Positions 11,033-25,200 of a stretch of 64,000 bases of DNA are shown here, in pieces. This stretch comes from Marisa cornuarietis. Taxonomy: Eukaryota; Mollusca; Gastropoda; Architaenioglossa; Ampullariidae. Both the position numbers and the translations under genes were made by a program. The notes below the pieces were generated by a model, which was not told the DNA's origin, did no database searches, and worked only from the letters and a program-made list of their open reading frames with translations. Each line of letters opens with the position of its first letter. The first letter of the stretch is position 1. The stretch is from positions 14,321,501 through 14,385,500 of the forward strand of contig SMMW01000617.1 of assembly GCA_004794655.1 (NCBI GenBank), in the 5' to 3' direction.

Positions 11033-13236
11033 AAGGATTATTTATCTCTCGCCAAGATATTTTTTAAGTTTCAATTGTTTTTAATCTTCTCGCGTAGTTC
11101 TTGACTTGCGTGTGTTTGTCCAATCACGTAAGTACCAGAAAGAAAACGGATACTGAAAACTGAAGAAAATGCACAAAAAATAATAAAAAAATTTCTTACG
11201 ATGTTGATCTAAGCGGACAGATTAAAATCTTTATTTGTATGTTTGTTTTCTTTGACTTTTAACTTTCCAAGATTAAAATCGTATAGTTTCGGTTGTGTTT
11301 TTTTTTTCATCGGCAAATCTGTACCATCTTTAAACTTGCAATGTTATCTATCACAACTCAGTATGTAGAACGAATGCGGATTGTCTTTATAACTTCCACT
11401 TGCGAACAAGAAGAATGAAAAATTCGTGATTCGTGGCGAAAAAATTTACAGAAAACTGAAAAATTTTTGCTTTTTGGTCTCTTTTTATACCCAGCTCTCT
11501 GGATCGACATGACACGCGTCCAAATTCCAGGATAACAAATTTTGGACCAACAAGCTAAAAAAAAAAGTCTTCTCAACGATGAATCATTTAAGAAAACATG
11601 CACACTTATTTCGTCACTATGCTTTCCTGTGCATTCAGTAACACAATAGCTTCCATAGCTGCGCATGGGCTTTCGAGATTCGGCATTTTCTGGGAAACTT
11701 GCACAGCCACGCTGTGGTCAGCCATGATTTCTCCGGTACCGAAGTCACACACGGCTTCGGGTCCAAATGGAGATTTGAACAGGCGAGGAAATCTTAATAA
11801 GGCATTAATAAGTGATATGAAAGGAATTGTTTGAGCGTGATATATGTCATCTGCCGGGTAGGTCTTTAACCAATGTGACGTAGCGGTGCAGGAAATAAGG
11901 ATCGAGCTCATAGTGACTATGTTTTAAAAATACAGCTAGTAATAAGTATATTTTACCTTAGTGTGCACATAAAACATTTCAAAAACCATAAAATACTACA
12001 AAATATCTTCAAAACAATAATGATTAGCCAAAAAAACTAGTTTCGAATGGCCTATCCGTTAAAGTCCATCTCTCTCAGACGTGCATTAATCGGCAACTGC
12101 TAGTAGGATGGGAGAGTTTTTGTTTGAGGGGGGGTAAGGCGGAGTGGGGGGAGGAATATAAAATAAATAAATATGTATAGCGACAAGGAAAATATGAAGA
12201 ACAAACAAACAACATACGAACAACGGAAGAATAAACAACAGCACTGACGACGAATAAAAGACAGATACAGAAAACGCAAAGAGGAACCAATAACAAGGAC
12301 TGAGAGTATCGTGATTTTGCAACAGAAGTCTAGCAGGGAAGTAGCAATAAGCGGGAAAGGGGAAAAGGGTCTGGAAAAGAACTAGCATTATGTGGACTGT
12401 TGTTAGGTGTAGTGTTTAAGGGAGAGGTGCGTTTTCAGTGCTCATTAAAAGGACTCAGTTGTGGGTACATATGTTGTTGCTGCCACCACCGCCGCCTCTA
12501 CTGCTATTACCACTGATACTACGTCAACTACAAATCCTAGTTGCAAGTCAGAAAACAGTCAAATGTGAAGAGAGGGCTAGAAATTGATATTTTGGTAGTG
12601 GTACTGAGCTGTAGTGACTGCATCTATGCTGTTGGCAGTCACCTTCTGTTTCACATGAGAACACAATGAACTATGTTTTACGACCATTATTATTATGTCT
12701 GTGTGTTTATATTTTTTTCTTTATAAAGCACTTTGATCTAGCCTTTGATAGTGAGGTAAAGCGCTATATAAATTCACTTTATTATTAATACATGAGGCAT
12801 ACAATATGAGATGGTGTAGGGATTCAAGTCTTCAGCGTGCAACCACCATTTCCTCCATCCATGCAAGTAAACAAATATAATGCATAAATGAATGTGTGTA
12901 TTTATGTGTTTTTGCATGTATATATAAATATACCTAAGCCTTGATAAATGTTTTGAGTAGAAAGGTGGAAGGGATGCCAGACGGAAGAGTTGGCACTTTT
13001 ACTGATTTAAAAAAAAATAGTTATTGCACTTCGATCAGTGAATTTAGAGGAAAAACATTAAAGAAAAAGGAAACAGAAAACACACAGCACACCAGTTCAA
13101 CATGTTTCATTAGTTGTGTCCTGAATGAAATAAAAGAAAATACAGTTATGAAACTTAAAGTAAAGAAAAAAACATTTCCCAGTCGATTAAAAAAACATGA
13201 AGGAAGTTCTAGAAAAATGGAAAAAGAAGAACTAAC
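11033..13236. other. non-coding stretch next to the last visible MON2 exon
   Basis: Contains one CR1-tail repeat and, at 12,725-12,790, another CTTTGATCTAGCC ... AAAGCGCTATATAAATTC ... TTATTATTAA tail like those of short retroposons. A 101-codon minus frame at 11,606-11,911 has no recognised similarity. No MON2 continuation is seen. Confidence 0.55.
12107..12400 (-). repeat. CR1 3'-tail-related short repeat, copy 1
   Basis: Shares AATAAACAACAGCACTGACG, GACGAATAAAAGACAG and GAGAGTATCGTGATTTTGC-like text with the repeats at 19,690, 32,850 and 39,340, all related to the reverse complement of the CR1 3' UTR at 49,700-49,930. Confidence 0.6.
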
Positions 13237-16200
13237 CCTGTTGGTGTATGCCAGCTCCATGGATTCTGTGGAGAGTTTGCACAAAGCATCCGTAAGGTGG
13301 TTTAGTGCAACATCCTCAATATACCTGTGAATGAAGAATACACAGGTGAGACTTTATGATGCTGTGCAATTGAGGACCTTATTTGCTACCATGATCCTTC
13401 TTGCATTTCCTTCACCCTTCTAGAAGGCCAGGAAGAGTTATCCTACTACTTTTTTTTCTAAAACTTTCTGCTCAAAACAAGTTGTTTTTCTTACTATCAT
13501 GCCGTTTTGTTAGCTACATTTTCGTTGTGCATAGAATAAATATACCTCATAAAGTGCATCATAATATATCTGTCACACAATGTTTGCTGGGCATGACATA
13601 CATGTAGTTTATTTTGGTCTAAACTCTTTTGGATAAGTTTTGTTCTCTGTCTTTCAGTCACTCTCTCTTTCTCCCTACCTTCCCAAACACTTCTATTTTT
13701 TCTGCTCATGATTGCATTTGCATGCATGTGTGTGTATGTGTGTGTGCGCATCTGAATGTCTGCAAGACTGCATCTGCATGCACATGCATGTCAATGCATT
13801 TGTGTGTGCGTGCGTGCGTGCATGCACATGTGTATAAACACACTACAAGGATTATCTCATAAACATTCCAGGAACTTCCAGCACTCTTATGACACCATTA
13901 CCATAGAGTGAAAGCAGATAGCCAAGTGGTTAGAGAAGCTCTGCCCACACCTGAAAGTGTGCACACTAGCCGGTTTAATACCCACTTGACCTTGCATACT
14001 TTTCCCAGTTGACCCCACTGAGAAGTGAGCACCTGTTTTCATTGAGGATTGGAGTAAATAAATCAGTGAAGGAGACAAGAGGGGCACCATAAAAGTGCTG
14101 ACCCCAAGATAAATCAGGGCTTCCACACCTCATTTCCTCCAACAACTGCAAGGTCGCAAAACAACCTCTAACTTTTTTTTTTTAGGTCAGCGTTTTGAAT
14201 ACTCACTGGGAACTCTCAAACAGACGTGACAGCATGGATGACAGGACTGGTAAGTCAGCCATGACGGCAGTTGTGATGACAGTGTTGGATGTATCACTGA
14301 TCTGCTGACCAGCTTTCAGACTTCCTCCGCTGGAAGGTTTCAGTCCCAAAATCCACACCAAATGCTAGAAATTAATTTCAAAATATGGCTTAGATTGCAT
14401 CCAAAAGTATTTTTAAAACTTTTTTCTTCCAAAGTTCGCACACTTTCCCACTTGTATACTATAGTGCAAATATTTAAAAAAGCTGACATTGAAGTGGTTG
14501 TTTCAAAACAATATTTTTTCCCTTTATCCTCCTTACCTGAAAATCTTTAAAAATTGATCAATAAGCAACAGGAAGAACACTAATGAAACACTGAGATGAT
14601 CAAAATAAAATCAAGGCTATATTTTAACAGATGGGCAACATGACAAAAGAAAGTAAATAAAATGAACAAAACTGAAATATATCAAACCATAGCCACGTTC
14701 CACTGAATCTCAAAAATTACAAAAAATGTGTAACCATTAAGAATAATGTAAACAATGATGATGATGTCCATTTATAATGCGCAGGCATCCATTCAGAAGA
14801 ATTCTCATTGCGCAGCAAAAACAGAAGAGAAGAAAAAGAGTAAAACAACAGGAAAGTAAAAAATAATAAAGACAGAAGTGTTGCTTGGTTGTTTAAGTCC
14901 GTCTTAAGTAAACAAATGAGTCATCAGTTTTTTTCTAAACGTGGCTGCTGAGCTGATGGTGGACAGTGACGATGGCAGAGCATTCCACAGCTTAGGTGCC
15001 ACGTTTTTGAAGGCCCTGGCTTCAGTGTCTTCTTGTTTGTGTCTTCCACTGCAGGGAAACAGAAGCGTGACTGGGAGCCAGAGCGCAGACCACGTGACGG
15101 CTGGTAAGGAGGAACTACCTCTTGTAAATAGTCAGGAGCAGTTTTGAACATGCAGGACTGAGCAATCGAAAGCACTTTGTGATCAATGAGCTTTTTCACT
15201 GAGAGCCAGCGAAGGCTCCGTAGTATAGGGATGATCTGCTCAGTGGACGACTTTGCACGGGTGACAGTCCTGGCGGCAGTGTTTTGAACTCTTTGGAGTC
15301 GATCTAACTGCGTAGCAGGTATATCCCACAATGCATTATTACAGTAGTCCAATCTGGATATGATGGTAGTCACAGTAAGTGAGTTGGCAGCAGCCTGAGT
15401 CAGCATGGGCCGTAGTCTACCTAAAGTCCTCAAAAAATAGTAGGATTTTGCCACAACAGAACTAACATGGTTGCACATGGAGAATTCTGCATCAATAAAG
15501 AGCCCTAGGTCCCGCACACAGTCAGCAAAGGCTATGGAGGCGTCACCGACCTGCACATCACTAATGCCGATCTGCTCCCGTCTGGCCTTGGGGCCGCACA
15601 GTCTATCTTGTCGTCGTTGAGTTTAAGACGATTCCTGGTCATCCAGGCCTTCACCGCAACACAACAAGATTCAAGTCGTTGAAGCGCAATCCTAGCCACT
15701 GCTGGGTCGGAGGGGGGGGGGACTGTTGAGTATCTGTGTGTTGTCAGCAAAGAACTGAAATATACGCTAAAATTGATACTGGACGATAGTTTTTACAGTC
15801 AGATGGATCCAGGTTTGCCTTCTTCAACAAGAGCTTCACAACGGCCTGTTTAAAACACCGTAGAACATAACCTGCTCTCAGACTGGCATTAATAATGTCC
15901 GAAATGATAGAAAGTAAAATGTCCAAAAACTGAAGAATAAATTTAGTTGGTATAGGATCCACAGCACATGAAGTTTTAGCTGATTTCGCTACAAGTTTCC
16001 TCAAGTAACTCTCGTCAATACACGTGAAAGAAATCAGCGGAGCACCAGCAAATGGCACAGAATAGTCTTCCTCACACTCTGGCAACTCGCAAGCTGCACT
16101 CTCAAGTCCATCACTAATTTCCTTTATCTTATTAACAAAGAAGGAACACAGCTGATCAGCAGCTGACTTGACATCCACCTCAGGAAGAACCAGACTAGTT

Positions 16201-19200
16201 CCGTTATTACCCAGCAAGAAATGTCAATGTCAAAAGTCTTTCTGGGATTTCCACTCGCAGCCTCTAGCTGCTCCTGTACAAATAACGACTTAGCCTTTTT
16301 TAACAGCACAAACATATTTATTTCTGGCTAACTTATACAGCTGTCTGTCGATCTCAAGTTTGGTCTTTGTCCACTTTTTCTCGGCCAACTGTCTCTGTTT
16401 CTTGGCTTCACTCACCCCCTCACAAAACCATGCACAATCTGGTCTATCTACAGCAATTTTACTAACTGCAGGCGCATGCTTATCAAGCAGCTCTAATAAA
16501 GTCTGATAGTATAATTCTGCTAACTCATCAACATCTGTGGGAGGACCTAATAACAGCTTAGACTGAAGCAGGTCTTCTCTGAAAAACGTTCAAGTCAATC
16601 TTCAGATTTCTACACAAAACAGATGTCTTTTTACGCCTTGGTCGAGAAACATCAGTCACCAAGGACTGCACAAAATGGTCCGAAATCAGAAAATCCTCTA
16701 CAACAGCTGACTTGACCAGAGACTCTGATGGCACATGAGTGATAACCCAGTCAAGAATGTGTCCAAGTCTATGAGTTGGTTTATCAATCTGCTGACGAAG
16801 ACCACGGCCATCTAAAGCCTCAATCAACCGCTTCACATCACTATCCTGAGGTCTATCAAAATGAAAATTTACATCCCCTAAAATAAGAAAGTAAACTGTC
16901 CAGCAGCATAGCAAACTCCTCGTGAAACAGAGAATCTGAAAGCTAATTCTTTTTAGATGGAGGAGGTCTATATAAACAAATGATCTCTAATGACTGCTTG
17001 GCTAATGTCAGTCTTGCTGTTATGTACTCAAAGGACCTGTACTGTGTTTGTCTCTTCAATACTGTAAACTTCAGGTGTAATTTAAACAAAACACCAACTC
17101 CTCCTCCACTCCTACCACTCCTGTGATTATGTGCAAACGTATAGCCCTGTGGTGTAAGGTCTTTGATTACTAATTCATCACCACTGTCCTTTAACCATGT
17201 CTCTGACAAGAAAAAGACATCAAAGTCATTTTCCAACACTAAATCATAAATGTCCATAGCCTTGTTGCAGACTGATTGCACATTTAAGTAACCAACTATA
17301 CTTGTCACATTGTTCTTTTCTACTGAAAATCCCCCTCTCTTGGGCAAAGGAAAAATTCTCATTAAAATTAAGGTCACATTTCTTTTTCCAACCATGTGTA
17401 TCTCATTTGGTGTTTAGGGAAACTAGGCAGTCTCCTAGTCTCCTGTTCTCATACAACTATGTTGATTTGGTCGGTCGTGTTTCCAGCTGGTGTTAAGGGT
17501 GATGACATTAACTGGTTCTCTCTGATTGCGCGGATGCTGATGTGTGGTGGAAACAAGATTCACCAGAGAGATGACAACACACAGCGAAGCTTTCACAATA
17601 CCGGAGTCAGTCTCAGAACCAGGTAAAGAGGGGTACGCGGCAGAGTAACGACAAGCGGCAGAGCAGGTGATGGATTTTTTCAAAAGACGCTGTTTACGAC
17701 GACCAGCACGGTAGCGACGGTTTCGAATCCGTTGTCTCGATGGGGTGTGAACATTAACAGAATCATGGTCAACTAAACAGGCTGGAAGTTTAAGAGTAGC
17801 AAGGGGATTCAACAATGCTAACGGAGATGTCGTGTAGACAAACTGTATTGTCATAATTCAACTTGTCGACTAAAGTGTTGGTGAAATAAAATCTGGATTA
17901 TTTTAAAATGAGAAGTATTATAAAAATAAAATTCATTACGATTTCAAAAAAATACAATAAGACAAAAACGATAACAGATATAAGAACTGATGAGTATTTA
18001 ACGTTAGACTAAGTTTCAGAGAAGAGAAAACAGAACGAGCAACAAGAAAACGAAATAAAGAATCAGATATAAAATCTATGTAATGACGGAGAATGTAACC
18101 GTTAAAAGTAAAATCCGCAACAAAAAACAGAAAGCAAGGCAATTACAGATAGTAAAACAATAACAAAGTAAAGCTTAAGAGAAACAAATACAACTTGTAA
18201 CTAAAAGAAACCTATGGGTATGAATAAACAAAGATATTGCACAAGAAAATGGAAAAATCGCAGGAGAACAAAGCAACTCAGCCTGTCAGGCGCAGCCTCG
18301 TTTCTATCTCAGTCTTACTTGAAGAGTAGTAAGCACCAGATGCCAGGCAGTATCTAGAATATCTCCGTGACAGTGTGCCAGGCTAAGTAGAGCTCTCATA
18401 CACTGAATGTTCTTGGCTGTCAACTAAAACAAACATCAACAAAACGAAATAGTTGTAAAGTGTACTGAGCCCACATCGTCAACATCAGCTATCAGGTTTC
18501 CTATTTATACAAGTAAACAAAATACATCCACTATCAGGTTACCTGTATATACAAGTAAGCAAAATACATGATTAAACGACCATTTATCCCTAAATCTTTA
18601 CCCACTCTCTCTCTCTCTTAAAAGTGTTTGGTTAGGTGTTTTGTTAGTAGGAAAACTATACCATAACAGGTCCTTGATGAGCCCCAGCAGGAAGCGATGC
18701 TGTTGGAAGTGCTGTTCCTACAGCAACCACTTGACTTCTCTCCACAGATTCTGTTGCTGCTTGCAAGTCCTGGCTAGGTGTGCGATTAAAAGCTGCCCCT
18801 TTACAAAAAGGTAATGTTTATGTTGTTACATATTCTCTGAATGTCATAGACACGATAGAAAGATGCCCTTTTATAGACACTTTTTTTTTAATGAATGCTG
18901 TATGCTGATCCAGCAACTGAGGCTATGTTATGACAAAGTTGCCAGCCTTGTCATATGCCGAGAAAGAACAGTATACCCAAGACATTACAAATATAATAAT
19001 ATGATATCATATAACCTTTTCATGCCCTAGACTTAATGGTGTGAGCTTTTATGGCGCGGTATCCCAGCCAAAGCCAGGCTCTCCGCGCATTACAAACATA
19101 AAAACACAAGACAGACAAAGTTTCTGTGGCTCTCTTTGTAAGTTAATAGGAATACCAGCTCGTTCTTCTGCCGGATGACATTCATAGATCAAGATGTCAA

Positions 19201-22200
19201 TGAGATAGATCTACAGTCATTGGACTGGAGCAGAATAGAGCTATATCGAAACACATCGATCAAATCGTCAGGAGAATATCCAGACGATCACAAATTTAGA
19301 AATTGCAGTACAGTGTTGAACCGCAATGTTTGGCACTGATGTAAAGTCTATCCCAGGGACAACGTGTAAGAATGAAGAAACTGTGATGGCGTCAGACTTG
19401 ATAGAAACTGCGAGGTCAGATCACTTAGTCTCAAGCTATATGATTTTCTTTAATGTGTATGCTTACATACATGAACACATATTTATGGTTGTGTGGTTGC
19501 ATCAACCAGATTCTTGTTCAGAAAATAAGATTATTGTATTGTACGTCAAGAAGAATAGTTTTTGTTATTTGTCTTACTACTATGGCTGTCTTAAGTATTG
19601 CACCCATTGCTGGTAAAAACTGCCCAAAACTTCATTCCTATAAAAGTTCTAGGTTTCTTCTATTGTATACAGCTGATTACCATGACCACTAACAAATAAT
19701 AATAATAATAATAAAAAACATGTGATTTATATAGTGCATGCCCACACTTATGGAGGAGCATGCTCTCAGCGCTTGAGACAAGGAGACATGGACAGCATAC
19801 AAAGGACAGAAGAATAAACAACAGCTCTGATAACTAATAAAAGACAAAGATGATGCACAAAGAACTTGGCTAACAAACAGTAAGGATTAAGGTTACCTTT
19901 AGGATTCTGGATGTTCTGCACGTTGAGAATGGTAAGCGTATAGTGTGGTGGCAAGGATGCTTTGCATAAAGCAGTAATGAAGGCATCTCGTGGCATTTTC
20001 AATCCAAGATGGCCACACAGCATGGCATAAGACTCCTGAGATTTTAGAATGGCCTCTGTGGCACTCTCATCAGTGCTGAGTCACCAAAAATAAAAAAGAA
20101 AACTTCTTTGTTATTGCTGCTGCAGTCTCACATGCTACTACAGGAGTTTTAATGGTTCTGTCCTTTGCTGTTGACAACAGCAAGATATCCACAAAAAACA
20201 AAGTATTGAAAAACTAGTTTTATCTTGTGTTAGTGTGTCCACATGCAAGCTTGTGCATGCATGCATATGTTTGTGTGTGTGTTTGCATGCATGCATGTGT
20301 GTATGTTCCCATGCACTTGCATGATTGTATGTGTGCAATAATCCATGAGTTACACACGAAAACATAGCAAGCATGCAAGAAAATAAAAATATTTATCTAG
20401 ATTTTCCCTTCTCTGAAGTGTTTTCTTTTGACGTGGTTTTTCCACTTAATTTAGATCAGAATGTTGCTGGTTTTGGCTTTCTCAAGGCAATGAATGGAAC
20501 GCCCTCTCTGAGTTTTCCATCCACAAACCAGGAGACGAGTAACTTAAGTATCAGGAAAAGAGAATGGTTTGTCCCCTTTAACTCTTGGTCTTTTCCTAGC
20601 CACAAGCTACTAAGTATCAAAAGAGAAGTAACTCTGAGTTGTCAAATGCACAAAAGGGGAAATTACAATCTCACCTGGCATCTAGCAGAAGTGAAAGAGC
20701 AGCCAACATGCCACACCAGGAAGAGTTGATTAGTTCCTCTTGAAGCTCTTTCTCACCTTCATATTAAAAATACAATGATCCATAACAACATTTTCCATGC
20801 AGATGTCCTATTTGTTTTCTTACTTTTTGTTAGTCATTACTTCTGTCATCAAGTCTAATGTTATCAATTCCCTGTTTATTCCACTTGCTAACTATACCTA
20901 CATCTTCATTATTTAATGCAATCTTTAAAACCCTATATGCTTTGATAACAACGTCAGCACAAACCTGCAGAAGCTTCAGATTTTTCTTCCTCTTTGTCAA
21001 CTGCGGCAGTTTTTGCTGACAACATTCTGGCTGCAGGTCTGTTTTGTCCACCAGTACTTTTGTCTTCTATTTCACCCAAAACCAGGATACGAACACTAGA
21101 TACCAGTTCCAGCAAACAGTGGAATGCAACTGTCACTCCGTAGCCTTCAGGGATGGTAGGTGCATCTATCTTGTCAAGCATTTCAAGGCTAAAAGAATTA
21201 AAAATAATTTTTCAAAGTTGATTGCTATTTCATTTCCTACCCAACAAATTAAGAATCAAACTACTGTTTAACAAGGAGAACATTCTTCGTTGAAAACAAT
21301 AATAATTAAAGTCAAAAACTAATAAATACAGAACTTTATAAGGAAAAATAATATAATACCACCTTTCTCACAAGAGCTGTAAATCTTTTTAAGCCTGAAG
21401 TCTAAAATACACAAGCGAAAAAATAAGGTGCATTATTGTTGGCTTTTTATTAAACACTGCTGAAAGCCTAGGAAATTTTAATGTTTGGGTCAAAAACTTT
21501 GTACCAACTCAAATACCACTTAATGGCTGCTATTTCCGTGTCTCTGCAGTATCAGATCTTACATCAGTGTCACAAACAGCATTACTGTACAGTACTTACT
21601 ACACAGCTCGAGTCTGTCCTTGAGGAATAGTCGTTACAAGAGGAATCCAAACCCCTCTATACAGGAATGCTGGTTGTGGGCTTACCCCACCTCCAACTGG
21701 CATTCCTGCAACTAGTGCTGGAGGAGTGCCCTGCGTATCAGGCATCTTAGAACCTAGAAGGAAAAAAAGTTTTGATTCCATATGCTTATTTAGTTATTCA
21801 ATTACTCTTTTTAAAATATACTTTTAATTTATAAAGTTCCAAAAGAAAATGAAATTTCTTCTTACTTTGAGAGGAGGTGAGAAGTAAGAAATTATGGATT
21901 TCCTGTATGTCTTGATTTTTATAACTGTTGAAATTCCCAAATATCACAGAAAACTGAACATAAATTCTTTCCAGAGGTGATGGTTTTTTTGTTTTTTTTT
22001 CAGACTGTTTATTTCTCTTTCATAAAATGACAGCAAGAAGTATGGCAAAGATTCTGGTACATATTGAAAATTTGGAAAGAACACAAAACAAAAAAAAAAC
22101 AAAAAAACAAAAAAAACAACAACATGCATACACAACCACACATATACACGCATTCTATATATTTGAGCACCGACTTTAACATGGTATAAGAGTACCTGAA

Positions 22201-25200
22201 CAAATTCACAATGCAGTAAGGCGGCCTGCTATGACTGTTGCTCACATTCCAATAGTTATTCTTATGTTGAGCCTTATCTACCTTGCTTGCGCTCAACCGA
22301 CTATTAGTTCAGCTGTTGCAGTCATTTGTGTCAGCCAATTCATCTAGTGTAAATGTTATTGTCCATCCATTGTAATTATTTTGTATACTTTTGCACATCC
22401 CACATTATTCAAGACAATAGTGGTACATTCATTACCCAGACATACAACAGTCTCATCAGCTAATAAGAATTAAAAACTCACTAAGTTCTCTGGAGCAGGC
22501 TGACTACATGTGCCTCAGGCTACAGATACCTTCTTACATCTCTATATTTGTGCACTCTTAAATAGTCTCTCTTCTTTTTAGATTTATGTTTCCCTTATAG
22601 TTATTTCGTATACTTTTACACCTCCCACCTTATTGAAGACAATAGTGGTTCATGCAATACCAAAACTTAAAATAGTCTCTTCAGCTAGTAAGATTTCAAG
22701 GCTAACTAAGTTCTCTGGAGCAAACTTCATTCGAAAAAATTTTAGGAGTAGTAGATACATTTGGCAAAGTATCAGGACTAAAAATTAACTATGATAAAGC
22801 AGAAGCAATTTGGCTAGGAAGCCTCAAAAATAGCTCAATAAAATTTATGCCTGAACTCAAAATTAAATGGAACCCCCCCCTCATTTAAAATATTAGGCAT
22901 ATGGCTAACTAACAACTTAAAAAACTTGCAAAAAATAAATTACGAAAATAAATTTGAAGAAATCATATACCTTATGAAAACATGGATGAAAAGAATTTTA
23001 ACACCTATAGGTAGAATTGCTATACTAAAATCTGTCATACTTTCAAAATTAACATACCTCTGGTTACTATTGCCAAACCCACCAGACTATCTTATTAATA
23101 AACTACAATCTCTAATTTATGTTTTTGTATGGAATAAAAAAACCAGATAAAATAAGTAGAAAAACTAGTACCAAATGCATTGCTAATGGAGGTCTGGGTA
23201 TTCCTGACATGTCATCCTCTATTTTGGCTTTAAAATTTTCATGGATTAGAAAACTGAAATTTAGTGAACATAGATGGAAAAATATAATCCAAACTGTACT
23301 ACCAGAAATTAATTACTTAGACCAGCTGGGCAGTGAGCTACCTTACAAAAGAGTCAACTTATTTTGGAAGGAAGTTCTACTTTCATATAGATCTTTCAAA
23401 AATAAAGTTAAAATAGAGACGGCTGACAAGCTCCTAGCAGAACCCCTTTTTTTATAATGCGGACATCAAGATTGATGGTAAGCCCTTTATTTATAAAGAT
23501 TGGCTGGCAAAAAATATATTTAGCATAAGAGATTTACTAGACGAAAAGGGCAGATTTCTTACATACGAATACTTTAAACAACTCTACCAGCTAAACACAA
23601 ATTTTCTGGAATTTCTGAGTTGCGTAGAAGCAGTGAAAAAGTATTTAAAGCATAAAAATGTACCCATAGAAGAAAACATAAAAACCGAATTACAATTCTC
23701 TGTAAAACTAATTCTTTCCCAAAGGAAAGGTTCAAAACCCTACTATAATATATTAAATGATAATGAGTATTAACCAAACTGTTGCCAAAAATGGACTAAA
23801 AAGCTGCAGAGCGAATTGGACTTTAAAAGGATTTTTTTGAAAATAAGTAAAATTCAAGAAATCAAATATAAATGGTTCCAGGTTAGACTTGTGCATAGGG
23901 TACTAGCTACAAATATTATCTTAAAAGAGATGAAAGTTTTAAATGACAACCTATGCACCTTTTGTAACCAAGAAAAAGAGACGATTGAACATTTATTTCT
24001 CAAATGTAACTTAGTTCAAGAAGTTTGGGAAGCGCTAGAAAAGAGAATCAATAATAACTGTAAACACGTAAATGATTTCAAATTCACTACTACACTTATC
24101 TTATTTGGCTATAGTGAAAATACCCAGACTGATAAAATAATGGACAGCATAATAATACTGGCAAAGTTCTACATATATAAATCAAGGTTTAGCACAAGAA
24201 TTCTAAATATATATAACTTCTTACAAGAATTACACAGACAAATGAAAGTGGAAAGACACATAGCACTTAGCAACATGGAATTAGCAACCTTTGATCAGCA
24301 ATGGGAACCATATAGAAATCTCTTCACACCTTGGTAAATGCACACCATGATAGAACTAATGGGAAACCTCAACCTAAAAAGACTATTTAAGAGTTCACAT
24401 GAAATTGAGGTGTAAGAAGGTACTTGCATCTGTGATGGTCCTTTTTTACCTGACTGGACAGTTGGGATGCCTGAAGTAGTCATGAACTGAGACTGAATAA
24501 AAGCCCCTAGTGCATTGACAATGTCACGGAAGATCTTGGTGGAATGTTGTTTCATATCATAACACTGACAGAAGCACCTGCAAGAAACATTTTGAAACTC
24601 AGTTACCTCCTATTTTGATGATGTTGTGTCACTGGATGCTTTATTATAATGTCGAACAAGTACACAAATATTATGCAAACTCTCTGCTATGAGGAAAATT
24701 GTCTTTGTTCAATGGTTGTGTTATCGAAGTACACTTGCAATATGGTTTAAGTTGATAGGTTGGTTCTGTTATACCTGATGATGATTCAACACTGACAGTC
24801 TGAGATTTCAATAATAATGTCTATGAAAGGTTACCAGACTTTAGCAGGGTATCCAAGTGAGAAAGAGTATGATAAACTGGAAACAAAAACAAAACAGTTT
24901 CACAACTAGTGATAAGTGTCATCACTGTGCCATTCTGCTTACTTGAGAAGTTCAGGTTGTACTGATAGTTTGTGGAGGACCTCAAGCGCCAAACATCGTT
25001 GCCATGTAGGCTTTTCTGGCTCCAAAAATTTCACCAACAACGACAGGAATATCTCACACTCTGTTATCTGTGTTAATAATAGCAACAGTTCTGTCAGGAT
25101 TCTGGCTGATTTAGCAAGAACTTAGTAACTTTAATAAATTACTTCAATTTAGCAATGTTTAGATCATTTGCAATATGTATCTTGTTGTCCCATGAGTATT

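Noticed and set aside
11606..11911. 101-codon minus-strand frame as a possible MON2 exon or transposase
   Set aside because: The translation (e.g. KSPFGPEAVCDFGTGEIM) does not match MON2 and no known family; splice sites are not convincing.
12941..13330. 129-codon plus-strand frame over the last MON2 exon
   Set aside because: Antisense to a MON2 exon with matching splice sites and family similarity; the plus frame resembles nothing.
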